Part shown: positions 41,643 through 53,737 of the stretch, piece by piece
Numbering within the stretch: position 1 is the stretch's first letter
Layout of the letters: every line of letters starts with the position of its first letter
Assembly: GCA_046351325.1 (NCBI GenBank)
Contig: JAXLYR010000006.1
Location: 434,001-498,000 of the forward strand
From: Xiheicaenibacterium sp046351325
Lineage (GTDB): Bacteria > Myxococcota_A > Polyangia > Polyangiales > Polyangiaceae
Length of the DNA: 64,000 bases
Reading direction: 5' to 3'
Translations under genes and position numbers: made by a program
Notes under the pieces: generated by a model
The model's input: only the letters and a program-made list of their open reading frames with translations
Told to the model about the DNA's origin: nothing
Databases searched by the model: none

Positions 41643-42932
41643 ATGAAATGGATTGGAGGCGGGCTCCTCGCGACGCTCGCGTGCGTGAGCTGCGGCGGTG
41701 CACCCGCAACATCGGAGTCCCCGAGGAAGGTCGCCTCCGCATCGAGCAGCGCAACCGCGAGCGCTACAGCGCGCGGAGAGAGCGCTCGGATTTGGCCTGG
41801 CCTCATGGCTTCGAGCGGCGTCGCTCCAGCCAATGTCCCGGCCGCCGAGCTCCCCCTCGGGAGCCTCACGCTCGACGTCGCCGCGGTTCCCCTGCCGAAG
41901 GGTACGGACCGCATTCGGGCGCTCGCGGCGCGTGACGAAAAGGGAGCTTGGTTCCTCAGCTCGAAGGGTGAAGTCTTCGAGTGGGACGGCCGTGAGACGA
42001 AGAGCATCGGCACCCCGTTTTGTGTCGCTGACGCCTGCTGCGGCACGCTGATTGACTGTCAGAAAGAGCCGAAGCTCTGCACGAAGAAGGCGATGGAGAC
42101 GTGCAGTGCCTTCTCGGGGCAACGCTGCGGGATGCCTGTCGAGTTCAGCGGTTTGACCTACGCAAAGGGCGAGCTCGTAGCCGACGCTTACGTCAATACG
42201 GGCGGGCTCCGCGGCAGCTATGTCGGCGCGCGACGGAGCAAGAGCGGCAAGTGGATTTGCGAGCAAGGCGGCGGCGACACCATCCTCCCAGGACAGGTCG
42301 CCCGCGGCGCGTGGGGCTCCAGCAACGTCGAGACGTTGGGCGACGGGGCGCGCTTCGAGTTCGAAGGGCCTGCGTATCTGATCAATCCGCTCGGCGGCAT
42401 CAGCGTCGTAGTCGACGGCCGACGCCTGCGCTTGCCCGACGATCTGGGCTGGCAGCCGAGCACCGTCGTCGCGGCCGCAGCGGACGATCTCTGGCTCTAC
42501 AACGCAGCGGCGGATTGGGTCTATCGAGGAGACGGTCGCAATTGGCAAAAGGTCCCGCTCGACGTCGGCCCCCTCGAAGACATGTGGATTTTGCGGTCAT
42601 CGAGCGCGCCGCCCGGGTACGACCTTTGGGGGCGAAATGCCGATTCCCTCGTTCAGCTTGATTGGCAAACAGGCTCGTGGCGCAGGCTCGCCCAACCCGG
42701 CGCCGACATGCTGCGGACCTTCGACGGTGGCTTCTGGCTGATCGGCAAGAGCCGTGTTTTGCGGTGGGATGGCGAGCACCTCGCCGCCGCGGAGGTGCCT
42801 GCCGCGGTCGAGGATATTTGGGTGTCTCCCAAAGGGGAAATCTGGGTGGTCGGCGCCGAACTGCCGGATAGTCCAACGAGCCCGGGCGCGGCGCTGCGGC
42901 TCAGCGTGGCGAAGAACGCGGGGCAACGATGA
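41643..42932 (+). CDS. Beta-propeller-like lipoprotein (small partner, locus 2)
   Basis: Protein of 429 residues from the ATG at 41643. The signal ends in LACVSC. Blade-like repeats include GAWFLSSKGEVFEWDGRE, DDLWLYNAAADWVYRGDGRNW, YDLWGRNADSLVQLDW and GEIWVVGAEL. Four Cys lie in FCVADACCGTLIDCQKEP and two in the CSAFSGQRC loop. The layout and SGKWIC loop match the protein at 22822-23973. The stop overlaps the ATG of the large propeller gene by 4 bases, as in locus 1. Confidence 0.8.
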   Translation: MKWIGGGLLATLACVSCGGAPATSESPRKVASASSSATASATARGESARIWPGLMASSGVAPANVPAAELPLGSLTLDVAAVPLPKGTDRIRALAARDEKGAWFLSSKGEVFEWDGRETKSIGTPFCVADACCGTLIDCQKEPKLCTKKAMETCSAFSGQRCGMPVEFSGLTYAKGELVADAYVNTGGLRGSYVGARRSKSGKWICEQGGGDTILPGQVARGAWGSSNVETLGDGARFEFEGPAYLINPLGGISVVVDGRRLRLPDDLGWQPSTVVAAAADDLWLYNAAADWVYRGDGRNWQKVPLDVGPLEDMWILRSSSAPPGYDLWGRNADSLVQLDWQTGSWRRLAQPGADMLRTFDGGFWLIGKSRVLRWDGEHLAAAEVPAAVEDIWVSPKGEIWVVGAELPDSPTSPGAALRLSVAKNAGQR

Positions 42933-45884
42933 AGACCAAGGCAATCGGTGCGCTCACGGCGGCGCTGCTCGTCGGCTGCGGCGCGGGCCCGAGCGAGCCT
43001 GTCACGCTGGGGACGAGCTCGGCAGGCGCGACCGTCACGCCTGAGCGCACGTGGCTCGAGCTGCGAATTCCGAGCGGCGGACTGCGCAAGAATACCGTCC
43101 TCGTCGCGCACGGCCCGAACGGGCAAGTCCGCTATTCGGTCAACGTCGGGGATGTCAATTCGGTGCTCGCGTCACCCGACGGCGGCGCCTGGGTTCTCTC
43201 CGACAAGAAGCTCACGCGCTACGACGATCGCGGACACGAAGTCTCTCACACCGATATCGAGGAGACAGCGCGGCGGCTCGTCTCCGTGGGCGATCAGATT
43301 CTCCTCTACGACTTCGTGAAGCACCTGCTCACGACCGTCGATCCGAAGAGCGGCACCCTCCTCGGTCGCACCCCGCTGGACGCCGGTATCACCGATGTCG
43401 CTGCGCGCGGCGAGGTCTTGGTTCACGCTCACCTCGACGGTGTCAGTCGACGCGGGCCGAACGGAGCGGAGCTATGGCGGCGCGCGCTGAGGGCCTATGC
43501 ATCCGGGCGAGGATTCGAGGGCGACGTATGGCGCAATGTGGCTGTCGGCGCGGACGGGACCATCTTGGTCGGCGGACGCGACGGCTCGCTCCTCGGGTTC
43601 GACCCGGCTGGTAACCCGATTTTCCAATTGGGGGTTCGCGGCATGGTCGACGCGATCGAGCCTCTCGCCGACGGCGCCTTTCTGGTCTTCACCGAGACGG
43701 CGGGGCGGGTCACCGTCGTCCAGCCGAACGGCGCAGTCGTCGCCGACGACGTGCTCCTGTCGAGCCTACCGGCCCTCGCGCCGCCGCTCGACGTCGCCGA
43801 TCGCCGCTTCGTCGGTGACAATCCTGTTCGTCAACCGAGCGCGCCCACGGGGACGTACCGCGCAGAGACTGTCTTCGTCGACGGGCGGCCGCTCCAGGCT
43901 GTACGCGCTTTGGTCGCGTCGGGGGACGAGCTCTGGGCGCTCGGGATGAACGCCGATACGAAGCCGGCGACGGAGCCCGAGATTCACCTCTTCCACTACG
44001 ACGGAAAGGGTTGGTCCGACGCCGGCTCTGCGAGCGTGGAGCTCCCCAAAGCGGTTTACGCCGAGGGCCATGAGGCCGCACCGAGCCGCGTGGATCCTCA
44101 GTCGCTCGCGATCGGTCCTGACGGCGGGGTCCTCGTGCTCGGGGTCCGAGCGAGTTATGTCGGGGACCGTCCCGTCGTCCTCGAGCGAAGGAAGTTGGGG
44201 GGCGCGCGAAGCGCGGGGGGCGAACCGAGACTAGGGGAGCGTGCCGACCTGCGAGCGGCGCTCTCCAAACTGAATATCGACCGCGCGGGCGTCGTGCCGA
44301 CCTATGCGGTGACGACCTCGGGTGTGGAGACTCTCTGTGCGGGGGACGAGCTCGGCTGTGTCCAACTCCCGAGGGGTGGCGCCGCGGCGCCGCTCGAAGG
44401 CTCGCTTCGCGAGCTCGAAGGGGGCCGCGCCACCGCGCTCGGGGGGGCTTATTGGGGAGTCTTGCCCCTGGTCGCCTGGGGTGACGAGACCTGGAGAGCC
44501 AATGGCAGCATCGGCGCCGACGGGGCCCTCTGGGCCGTCGACGACCAAACCGTGATTAGGCAACAGGGCGGCGCGCTCCAATCGATAGAGGGGCCGAGCG
44601 ACAAGCTGTTTTCGATATGGGCTCAGGCCGAGACCGATGTTTGGTTGGGCGGCCCCTCCGGCCTCATGCACTACGACGGCAAGCGCTTCGCGCGCGTCGT
44701 GGGCGTCCAGGGAACGCACGACCCCGACCACGGCGAGCTGCGGCTCGCGCACACGAGCGCCGGTGTTTGGGCGGGGAATGGATATGGGCTTTGGCGGGTC
44801 ACGCCCGACCCCGCCGGCGCGGACATCGTCGGCGCTGCGGCCCCCGTCGTGAACGCCGCGCCGCCCAGCGCCGTACTCGATAGTCCAACACAGGACTCAG
44901 GATTCACCCTGGCCCGCTATGAGATCGCCGTGCCTCACGGCGATCCGATGCGGGGCGCGCTCAGCGTGTCCGCGACGCGAGACGGGCTCCTCTGGTTTTA
45001 CGACGGTGTCAGGGTCGTCGAGGTCGACACGGACGGCGCCGTGCGGGTCCTCTATCAGGCGCCCCCGCCGCGCCCCTTCGTGTGTTGGTCCACGCCCGAG
45101 CCGGACTGTGAGGTCTGCGCGACGTGCACGACGCGCGAGCCGCTCCTCGTCGAGTGCGATCGATGCGCGGCCGCGTCCCGTCGCGGAGAGGGCGCGTTCA
45201 TCGGCCCGAAGGGGCTCGTGTGGATCCGCGACGGAGCGCCGGTCGCCGCCGGGCCCTTCGCGCTCGGGCAGCTCTCCAGCGTCACGCCCGACGAAGCCGG
45301 CCAGGTTTGGGGCGTCGTCGAGTCCGCAATGTACAATGATGTAAGCCTCGTCGCGACGACCGCCAAGAGCACGCGCGTCGTCCTCGGGGCGCCGGACGCT
45401 ACTTACATGGATGTATCCGCCGGCTCGGGCGACGACGTCTGGCTCGCGGGCGGGCTTCGTTCGCTTACAATGGAGTCAGGCGATGTCAGCCCCGAGGGCG
45501 AGGGGACCTTGGTGCGCTTCGACGGCCGCGCCTTCACCAGGTATCGCGCGCCCGACGGCGTGCTGTGGTCGGTCGCGCCCGCCGAGCAGGGGGAGGCTTG
45601 GGCCGTGGGCCTGCGTGGTGGCATCGTCCACGTGAAGGGCGACAAGGCGCTGAGTCATCGGCTCTCGTCCGAGACTGCGCTGCGAGCGGTGAGCGTCGCC
45701 GGCCGCGACGACGTCTGGATCGCCGGTGATGGCGGGACGCTCTTGCACTCCTCGGACGGCGCGACCTTCAAGCGCGTGTCGGGGGCGGCGTTGAGCGCTC
45801 GCGCGCCGCTCACGGGCATCGTCCCGCCGCGCGCGGGTAGGCCTGGCTACGTCGTCGCGGCGAGCGGGATTTGGAAGATCCTTC

Positions 45885-45895
<11 letters not shown>
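42929..45895 (+). CDS. Large beta-propeller lipoprotein (locus 2)
   Basis: Protein of 988 residues. The signal MKTKAIGALTAALLVGC has a good lipobox. Many blades follow, such as GGAWVLSDKKLTRYDDRG, GTILVGGRDGSLLGFDPAG, GALWAVDDQTVIRQ, TDVWLGGPSGLMHYDGK and EAWAVGLRGGIVHVKGD. A six-Cys cluster (about 710-745: CWSTPEPDCEVCATC, then CDRC) may bind a metal. The end parallels 23970-26525. It overlaps the stop of the convergent AAA+ gene by 11 bases. Three dispersed dyads lie within 148 bases at 45331-45478, and a GC hairpin near 44200 looks inserted. Confidence 0.8.
45331..45344. repeat. Dispersed dyad, first of a cluster of three
   Basis: GTACA-ATGA-TGTAA followed by GC. Encodes Tyr-Asn-Asp-Val-Ser with the low-GC codons TAC AAT GAT GTA. 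Confidence 0.5.
45403..45416. repeat. Dispersed dyad, second of the cluster
   Basis: TTACA-TGGA-TGTAT, 72 bases after the first; one mismatch in the right arm. Confidence 0.45.
45465..45478. repeat. Dispersed dyad, third of the cluster
   Basis: GCTTACA-ATGG-AGTCAGG with a perfect 7-base left arm and a degenerate right arm, 62 bases after the second. Confidence 0.4.
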
Positions 45896-49373
<3,478 letters not shown>

Positions 49374-49425
49374 CCCGCGCGAGGTTAGCGCCGCCCGAGG
49401 GTGACGGTCGCGCCGAAAGGTTCGA

Positions 49426-49441
49426 TGACAAATATGTAAGC
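49426..49441. promoter_or_regulatory. Dispersed dyad in the divergent AAA+ C / Ser-Thr kinase promoter region
   Basis: TGACA-AATA-TGTAA followed by GC, an exact core match and the most AT-rich copy. It lies 53 bases before the AAA+ start and 67 before the kinase start, in the 133-base gap 49374-49506, a suitable place for an operator controlling both. Confidence 0.6.
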
Positions 49442-49506
49442 GTCGCGACGCGAGCAAGTCGTGGCGCTACACTCTGCCGCGAAATGACCGAACAGGTTCG
49501 GCGCTC

Positions 49507-50658
49507 GTGAAGTCACCGGCGATCTTGCAGCCCGGGGCGTTGCTCCTCGGCAGGTACGAGGTGCGCCGCCTGCTCGGTGAGGGCGGGATGGGCGCGGTCT
49601 ACCTCGCGTGGCATCGCACGCTGGAGATGCCCGTCGCGATCAAGGTCCTGCGCGAGCCCCTCGAGATGGAGTCGCACGAGCAGAGCCTGCGTCGCTTCGC
49701 CCGCGAGGCCCGCTCGCTCGCCCGTGTCCGCAGCGAGTACGTGTGTCGCCCCTACGACTTCGGGACGCTCGAGACGGGCGAGCCGTACTTGGTGCTCGAG
49801 TACCTCGACGGACCTTCGCTCGCGGACTTCGTCACGGTGAATCGCGTGACGCTCACCTCGGTGATGGATGTCGTCGCGCAGGCCGCCGCGGGCCTCGCCG
49901 AGGCGCACCGAGTCGGCCTCGTGCATCGCGACGTCAAGCCGACGAACATCATCCTCGCCCCCGCTCAGGGGCGACGCTCGGTCGCGAAGCTCGTCGATTT
50001 CGGTCTCTCCAAATCGATCGGCCTCGACTCGCTCGTCACCAACTCGGGTCGAATCGTCGGCACGCCCGAGTTCATGTCGCCCGAGCAGATCCGCGGCGGG
50101 CTCGTCGGGCATCGCACCGATGTCTGGGCGCTCGGCGTGCTGCTCTTCTGGCTCCTCTCGGCCCGGTATCCCTTTCAGGCCCAGACTCGCATGCGCTTGC
50201 TCGGGAGCATCCTCGACGACCCGCCGATCGACCTGCGCACGTTCCGCCCTGATTTGTCGCCGAAGATCAGCGAGATCCTCTCGGCCGCCCTCGAGAAGGA
50301 TCCCGTCTCGCGGACGCCGACCGTGGCCGCGCTCGCGGCAGAGCTCGCGCCGTTCGTCTCGCCTGCAGGGGCGCTCGCGATCGATCTCGCGGTCGACACG
50401 CTGCGCGTCGACACGCACACGATCGACATGCCGAACCCGTTCGTCGCCGCGTCGACCTCGGCGCGTCAGGGGCTGAACGAGTCGGCGGCCGAGCGCGCGG
50501 CTCGCACGCTGCGCGACGCGATGGGGGGCGCGGCGCCTGCGCCAGCCGTGGCCCCGGTCGTTCCCGTAGAGGTGCCGTCGACCATCATCGACGCCCCGCG
50601 CGCGAGCCGCGCAGCGACGGTGGAGTTCTCGACGCCCAAGCGCAAACCGAGCCCCTGA
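49507..50658 (+). CDS. Soluble Ser/Thr protein kinase
   Basis: Protein of 383 residues from a GTG at 49507. The kinase domain (17-280) is complete: LLGEGGMGAVYLA, AIKVL with the ATP Lys, the catalytic loop HRDVKPTNI, DFGLS, the APE-like GTPEFMSPEQ and DVWALGVLLFWLL. The remaining 100 residues are low-complexity Ala/Pro with no membrane helix or FHA/PASTA domain. Myxobacteria use many such PknB-type kinases. It diverges from AAA+ protein C across a gap that holds one dyad; two more dyads follow its stop. Confidence 0.93.
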   Translation: MKSPAILQPGALLLGRYEVRRLLGEGGMGAVYLAWHRTLEMPVAIKVLREPLEMESHEQSLRRFAREARSLARVRSEYVCRPYDFGTLETGEPYLVLEYLDGPSLADFVTVNRVTLTSVMDVVAQAAAGLAEAHRVGLVHRDVKPTNIILAPAQGRRSVAKLVDFGLSKSIGLDSLVTNSGRIVGTPEFMSPEQIRGGLVGHRTDVWALGVLLFWLLSARYPFQAQTRMRLLGSILDDPPIDLRTFRPDLSPKISEILSAALEKDPVSRTPTVAALAAELAPFVSPAGALAIDLAVDTLRVDTHTIDMPNPFVAASTSARQGLNESAAERAARTLRDAMGGAAPAPAVAPVVPVEVPSTIIDAPRASRAATVEFSTPKRKPSP

Positions 50659-50662
50659 ACGA

Positions 50663-50678
50663 TGACGGTGCTGTAAGC
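50663..50678. promoter_or_regulatory. Dispersed dyad just after the kinase stop
   Basis: TGACG-GTGC-TGTAA followed by GC; five bases after the kinase TGA. One mismatch to the core. Confidence 0.45.
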
Positions 50679-50692
50679 GAATCGCGCGCTTG

Positions 50693-50708
50693 TAACAGGT
50701 TTGTCAGC
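50693..50708. promoter_or_regulatory. Dispersed dyad at the end of the convergent membrane-protein gene
   Basis: TAACA-GGTT-TGTCA followed by GC, overlapping the stop of the convergent gene. With the dyad at 50663 the centres are 30 bases apart, which could suit cooperative binding. Confidence 0.45.
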
Positions 50709-52032
50709 GTCTCGGGGCGCTCCGCTGGCTCAGGCGGGAGGCTCGACTGCTCAGTACGCGCAGGAGGTCCTCGCGAACGTCTTGGAGCCGCATACGGTCC
50801 ACTTGGGCGCGACGAAAGTCGAGCACGACGTCCTCGGGGCGGGTCGCGCGATCAATGCGATAGCGGAAGGCCTCGCGCTCGTAGACGAGCTCCAAATAGA
50901 CCGGCCCGACGAGGTCCACAGCGGGCATGACAGCCGCGAGGAGCAGCTCGGTGTCGTTGAAATGGACCGTAGCGAGGTCACGCTGACGTCCCTCGCCGAG
51001 CGCGAATTGCACGAAGGCGTCCGCGGGACGATGCCTTCGCGCCCAGGTGAGGACGATGGCCTCGCCGCGCTCGACGACACGCAGTTCTCGAGAGCGTGCG
51101 AGCGCTGCGACGAGGTCGGTGCGCGAGAGCGTTCGCCGGTCGATCGCGGGTGTGCGGTAGGCGGGTGAGGCCGCTTCGGCGTGCGTGAGCGCGGCTCGAA
51201 GCGTGTGCGGGCGGCGACGACCGACGAGCGCGCGTCCGAACGAAGCGACCGCCACCGTGCTCGCGCCCGCGATCAGGTTCAGCGCCAAATCGGCCGAGTT
51301 TCCGGTGAGCCAGCCGAGCGGCCGACCGACGACGTACTTCGACCCAAGGAGAAAGAGGGCCCCGACGCCGAGCTCGAGCAGCCACGCGCGGCGAATCGCG
51401 CCCTCGAAGCGAGCGCGGAGCCGCCGCGCGAAGAGGTCGCGGGCACCGAGCGCGCCCACGATCAGCCAAAGCAGCGCGCAAGTGAAGACGCCGACTCGCA
51501 GCGCGCGCGCCGACGAGCGCGAGCGCAAATCCAGCCTCATCTGCAGGTTCGACGTCTCGCTCTCTCGCCTCCAAGTCGATCCGTTCCAGGTCGAGCGGAG
51601 GGAGAGGACATCCATCGAGAGCTCGAGGGGAGTCACATCGGAGGCGTCGCGAGGGATGTCGACAGGGAAGTCGAACACGTCCTCGTCTTGAGCGCTGCGA
51701 ACGCTGCCGAACTGCGGCGTCGGCGTGCGCTCGCTGTTCACGACCTGGCGCAGGTTCGTCGCGCGGACGTCCGCTGACACGAACTCCGCGAACGAGCCGC
51801 CGCGCACGTGCGCGCGAAACATCGCCTGCTCGCCGGGCGCGACGAACGGTGTCAGGAGCTCGACCGTCGTGTTGTTTGTCGAGCTCCAGCCCGGCGGGCC
51901 GCCGAAGACGGCGTCCCTTCCCCCCGGGCGTCGCTCGATGTTGCCGCTCGACGAGGTGATCGGTCTCGGGCGCGTCGCGACGATCGACACGCACGCCAAG
52001 ACCGCGAGGGCGACGGGGACCGCGAGGCGCAC
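50704..52032 (-). CDS. Membrane protein of unknown function
   Basis: Protein of 442 residues from a GTG at 52032, two bases after the Smr gene's stop. One N-terminal membrane helix (AVPVALAVLACVSIVA), an exported region of about 140 residues (25-165) that looks beta-rich, two or three helices at about 170-255 (FTCALLWLIVGALG, LLELGVGALFLLG, LNLIAGASTVAVA), then a cytosolic C-terminal domain (270-442) with several Arg-rich segments. Not recognised. Being third behind an ATP-grasp and an Smr gene suggests co-expression but not a function. Confidence 0.65.
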   Translation of the reverse strand: MRLAVPVALAVLACVSIVATRPRPITSSSGNIERRPGGRDAVFGGPPGWSSTNNTTVELLTPFVAPGEQAMFRAHVRGGSFAEFVSADVRATNLRQVVNSERTPTPQFGSVRSAQDEDVFDFPVDIPRDASDVTPLELSMDVLSLRSTWNGSTWRRESETSNLQMRLDLRSRSSARALRVGVFTCALLWLIVGALGARDLFARRLRARFEGAIRRAWLLELGVGALFLLGSKYVVGRPLGWLTGNSADLALNLIAGASTVAVASFGRALVGRRRPHTLRAALTHAEAASPAYRTPAIDRRTLSRTDLVAALARSRELRVVERGEAIVLTWARRHRPADAFVQFALGEGRQRDLATVHFNDTELLLAAVMPAVDLVGPVYLELVYEREAFRYRIDRATRPEDVVLDFRRAQVDRMRLQDVREDLLRVLSSRASRLSQRSAPRR

Positions 52033-52034
52033 GC

Positions 52035-52799
52035 TCAGCGCTTCGCCAGGAGGACGAAGACAGCCCCGCTCTCCAGCGCGCCGGAGTGTTCGCGATGAGG
52101 CGACGGATCGGGGATCGACGCGAACGCGAGCACGTGTCGCGCGGCCGCGCCCTGGCTGAGCCACGCGCCGAGCTCGCCGCGCAGGATGGCGTCGCCGCGG
52201 GTCGTGTGCGTGCCGCGCCCGTGCACGATGACGATCGCGCGGTCGCCCTGCATCCTGCGACGCTCGAGGAATCGCTCGACCGCGAGCCGCGCCGTCACGG
52301 TGGTGTGGCCGTGCAGATCGAGCTTGCCGTCCACCGCGTACGCGAGGCGCCGCAGCCTCCGAAGCTCCCTCGGATCGACGTCGACGCGGCGCCCCTCGAG
52401 CGTCGAGCCGTCGTCGAGCACCTCGAACCGGAGCGCGTCGGAGACCAGCGTCGCGAGGCTCTCTCGAGCGGCGCTCTCGTCGTCGGATTTCGAGGAGATT
52501 GGCTCGTCGACGGCCTTCGTCGAGGCGCGCTTGCGTCCCTTGAGTGGCTCGGTTGCGAGCATCAGATCGGCGAAGCGCGGCTCGCGGCCGGCCTCGCCCT
52601 CGCGCTTCTCTGTCGCGGCGTTGGACGTGGCTGCGGGGCGCGGCGCGCCAGTCTTTTTTGAGGCGCTCGCCTCGGCAGCCGTCGCGCGTGGCCGAGCGAG
52701 CTTCGTCGCGAACGGGCGCTGCTTCGAGCCGTCGAGCGCCGGCGTCGCCTTCTTGTTCGTCGGCGCGTGCGGTCGCGGCTTCTTCTTCGTGGTCTTCAT
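52035..52799 (-). CDS. Smr-domain protein
   Basis: Protein of 254 residues. The first 130 are Lys/Ala/Pro-rich and disordered. The C-terminal Smr domain carries LDLHGHTTVTARLAVERFL (the LDLHG motif) and the GRGTHTTRGDAILRGELGAWL loop (HGRG-type), the nuclease or nucleic-acid-binding residues of the MutS2 Smr family. Stand-alone Smr proteins act on branched DNA or on ribosome collisions (SmrB). The Lys-rich N-terminus would aid nucleic-acid binding. The ATG overlaps the stop of the ATP-grasp gene. Confidence 0.88.
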   Translation of the reverse strand: MKTTKKKPRPHAPTNKKATPALDGSKQRPFATKLARPRATAAEASASKKTGAPRPAATSNAATEKREGEAGREPRFADLMLATEPLKGRKRASTKAVDEPISSKSDDESAARESLATLVSDALRFEVLDDGSTLEGRRVDVDPRELRRLRRLAYAVDGKLDLHGHTTVTARLAVERFLERRRMQGDRAIVIVHGRGTHTTRGDAILRGELGAWLSQGAAARHVLAFASIPDPSPHREHSGALESGAVFVLLAKR

Positions 52800-53707
52800 T
52801 CGCTCCCTCGAGTTTGTCGCGCCGCGCGCGCGCGGGCCAGGGTCGCGTCGGCGAGCCGCTCGACGGCCTCGCGACACTCACCGAGCATGAGAAAAGGCTC
52901 GCAGAGCTCGATCTCCATGACGCGCACCGAGCCGTCACCGCCGGGCACGACGTCGACTCGCGCGTAGAGCGGCGGACGTTGGCTCCGCTCGGTGAAGAAC
53001 GCGAGCGCGCGAGCCGCGAGCGCTCGCTCCTCGTCCGCGATCTCCGCGACGCGCGAGAGCCGCGGCGGATCGCCCGAGAAACGAGGTGATTTGCGGACGG
53101 CGTGCGTGAGGACTCCGTCGATCACGACCAGCGCGCGCTCACCGTAGTCCTCGACGTGGTGCATGAAGGGCTGCGCGAGGAGCGCGCGCTCCGCGAGGTG
53201 CGCCTCGAGGAACGCTCGCGCTCGCGCGACGTCCTCCGAGCGATCGAGCCGAAAACGCTCGGTCGCGAACGACCCCGCGCCGATCCTCGGCTTGAGCACG
53301 ACGTCCGCGCCGACGGCGATCACCTGCTCGAGGGCGTGCGCCGCGCTCGCGCCGCGCTCGAGCATCGTGGTCGGCACGACCGGGATGCCCGCGCGCTCGA
53401 GCTCGAGGAGGTAGGCTTTGTCGGTGTTGTCGCGCAGCGTGCGCGCCGAGTTCTCGAGCTCCGTGCGCGCGCCGACGGCGTCGGCCCACGCCACGAACGC
53501 GTCGCGCCGCGAGACGTAGTTCCACGTCGAGCGCACGACGACGAGATCGCTCTCGGCGAACGCGTCGACCGACGCGCCGTCCCAAGCGAGCACGCGGACC
53601 TCGGCGCCACGCTGCGCGAGCGCCTCGACGAGCGCCGGTTCGTCAGGGTCGGGCATGGGCAGGGTCGTCGCGGTGGCGATCGCGACGCGGAGCGGAGTCT
53701 GACTCAT
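52796..53707 (-). CDS. ATP-grasp ligase-like protein
   Basis: Protein of 303 residues from the ATG at 53707. ATP-grasp features: N-terminal VVVRSTWNYVSRRDAFVAW, DNTDKAYLLELERAGIPVVPT, VVLKPRIGAGSFATERF (ATP Lys) and the metal-binding EIELCEPFLMLG. It resembles RimK/glutathione-synthetase-like enzymes that join an amine to a carboxylate. Substrates unknown. The first gene of a three-gene coupled run with Smr and a membrane protein; it diverges from an MFS gene 30 bases away. Confidence 0.85.
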   Translation of the reverse strand: MSQTPLRVAIATATTLPMPDPDEPALVEALAQRGAEVRVLAWDGASVDAFAESDLVVVRSTWNYVSRRDAFVAWADAVGARTELENSARTLRDNTDKAYLLELERAGIPVVPTTMLERGASAAHALEQVIAVGADVVLKPRIGAGSFATERFRLDRSEDVARARAFLEAHLAERALLAQPFMHHVEDYGERALVVIDGVLTHAVRKSPRFSGDPPRLSRVAEIADEERALAARALAFFTERSQRPPLYARVDVVPGGDGSVRVMEIELCEPFLMLGECREAVERLADATLARARAARQTRGSE

Positions 53708-53737
53708 GAGCGAGCTATATAGATTGGCGCGCGACGT

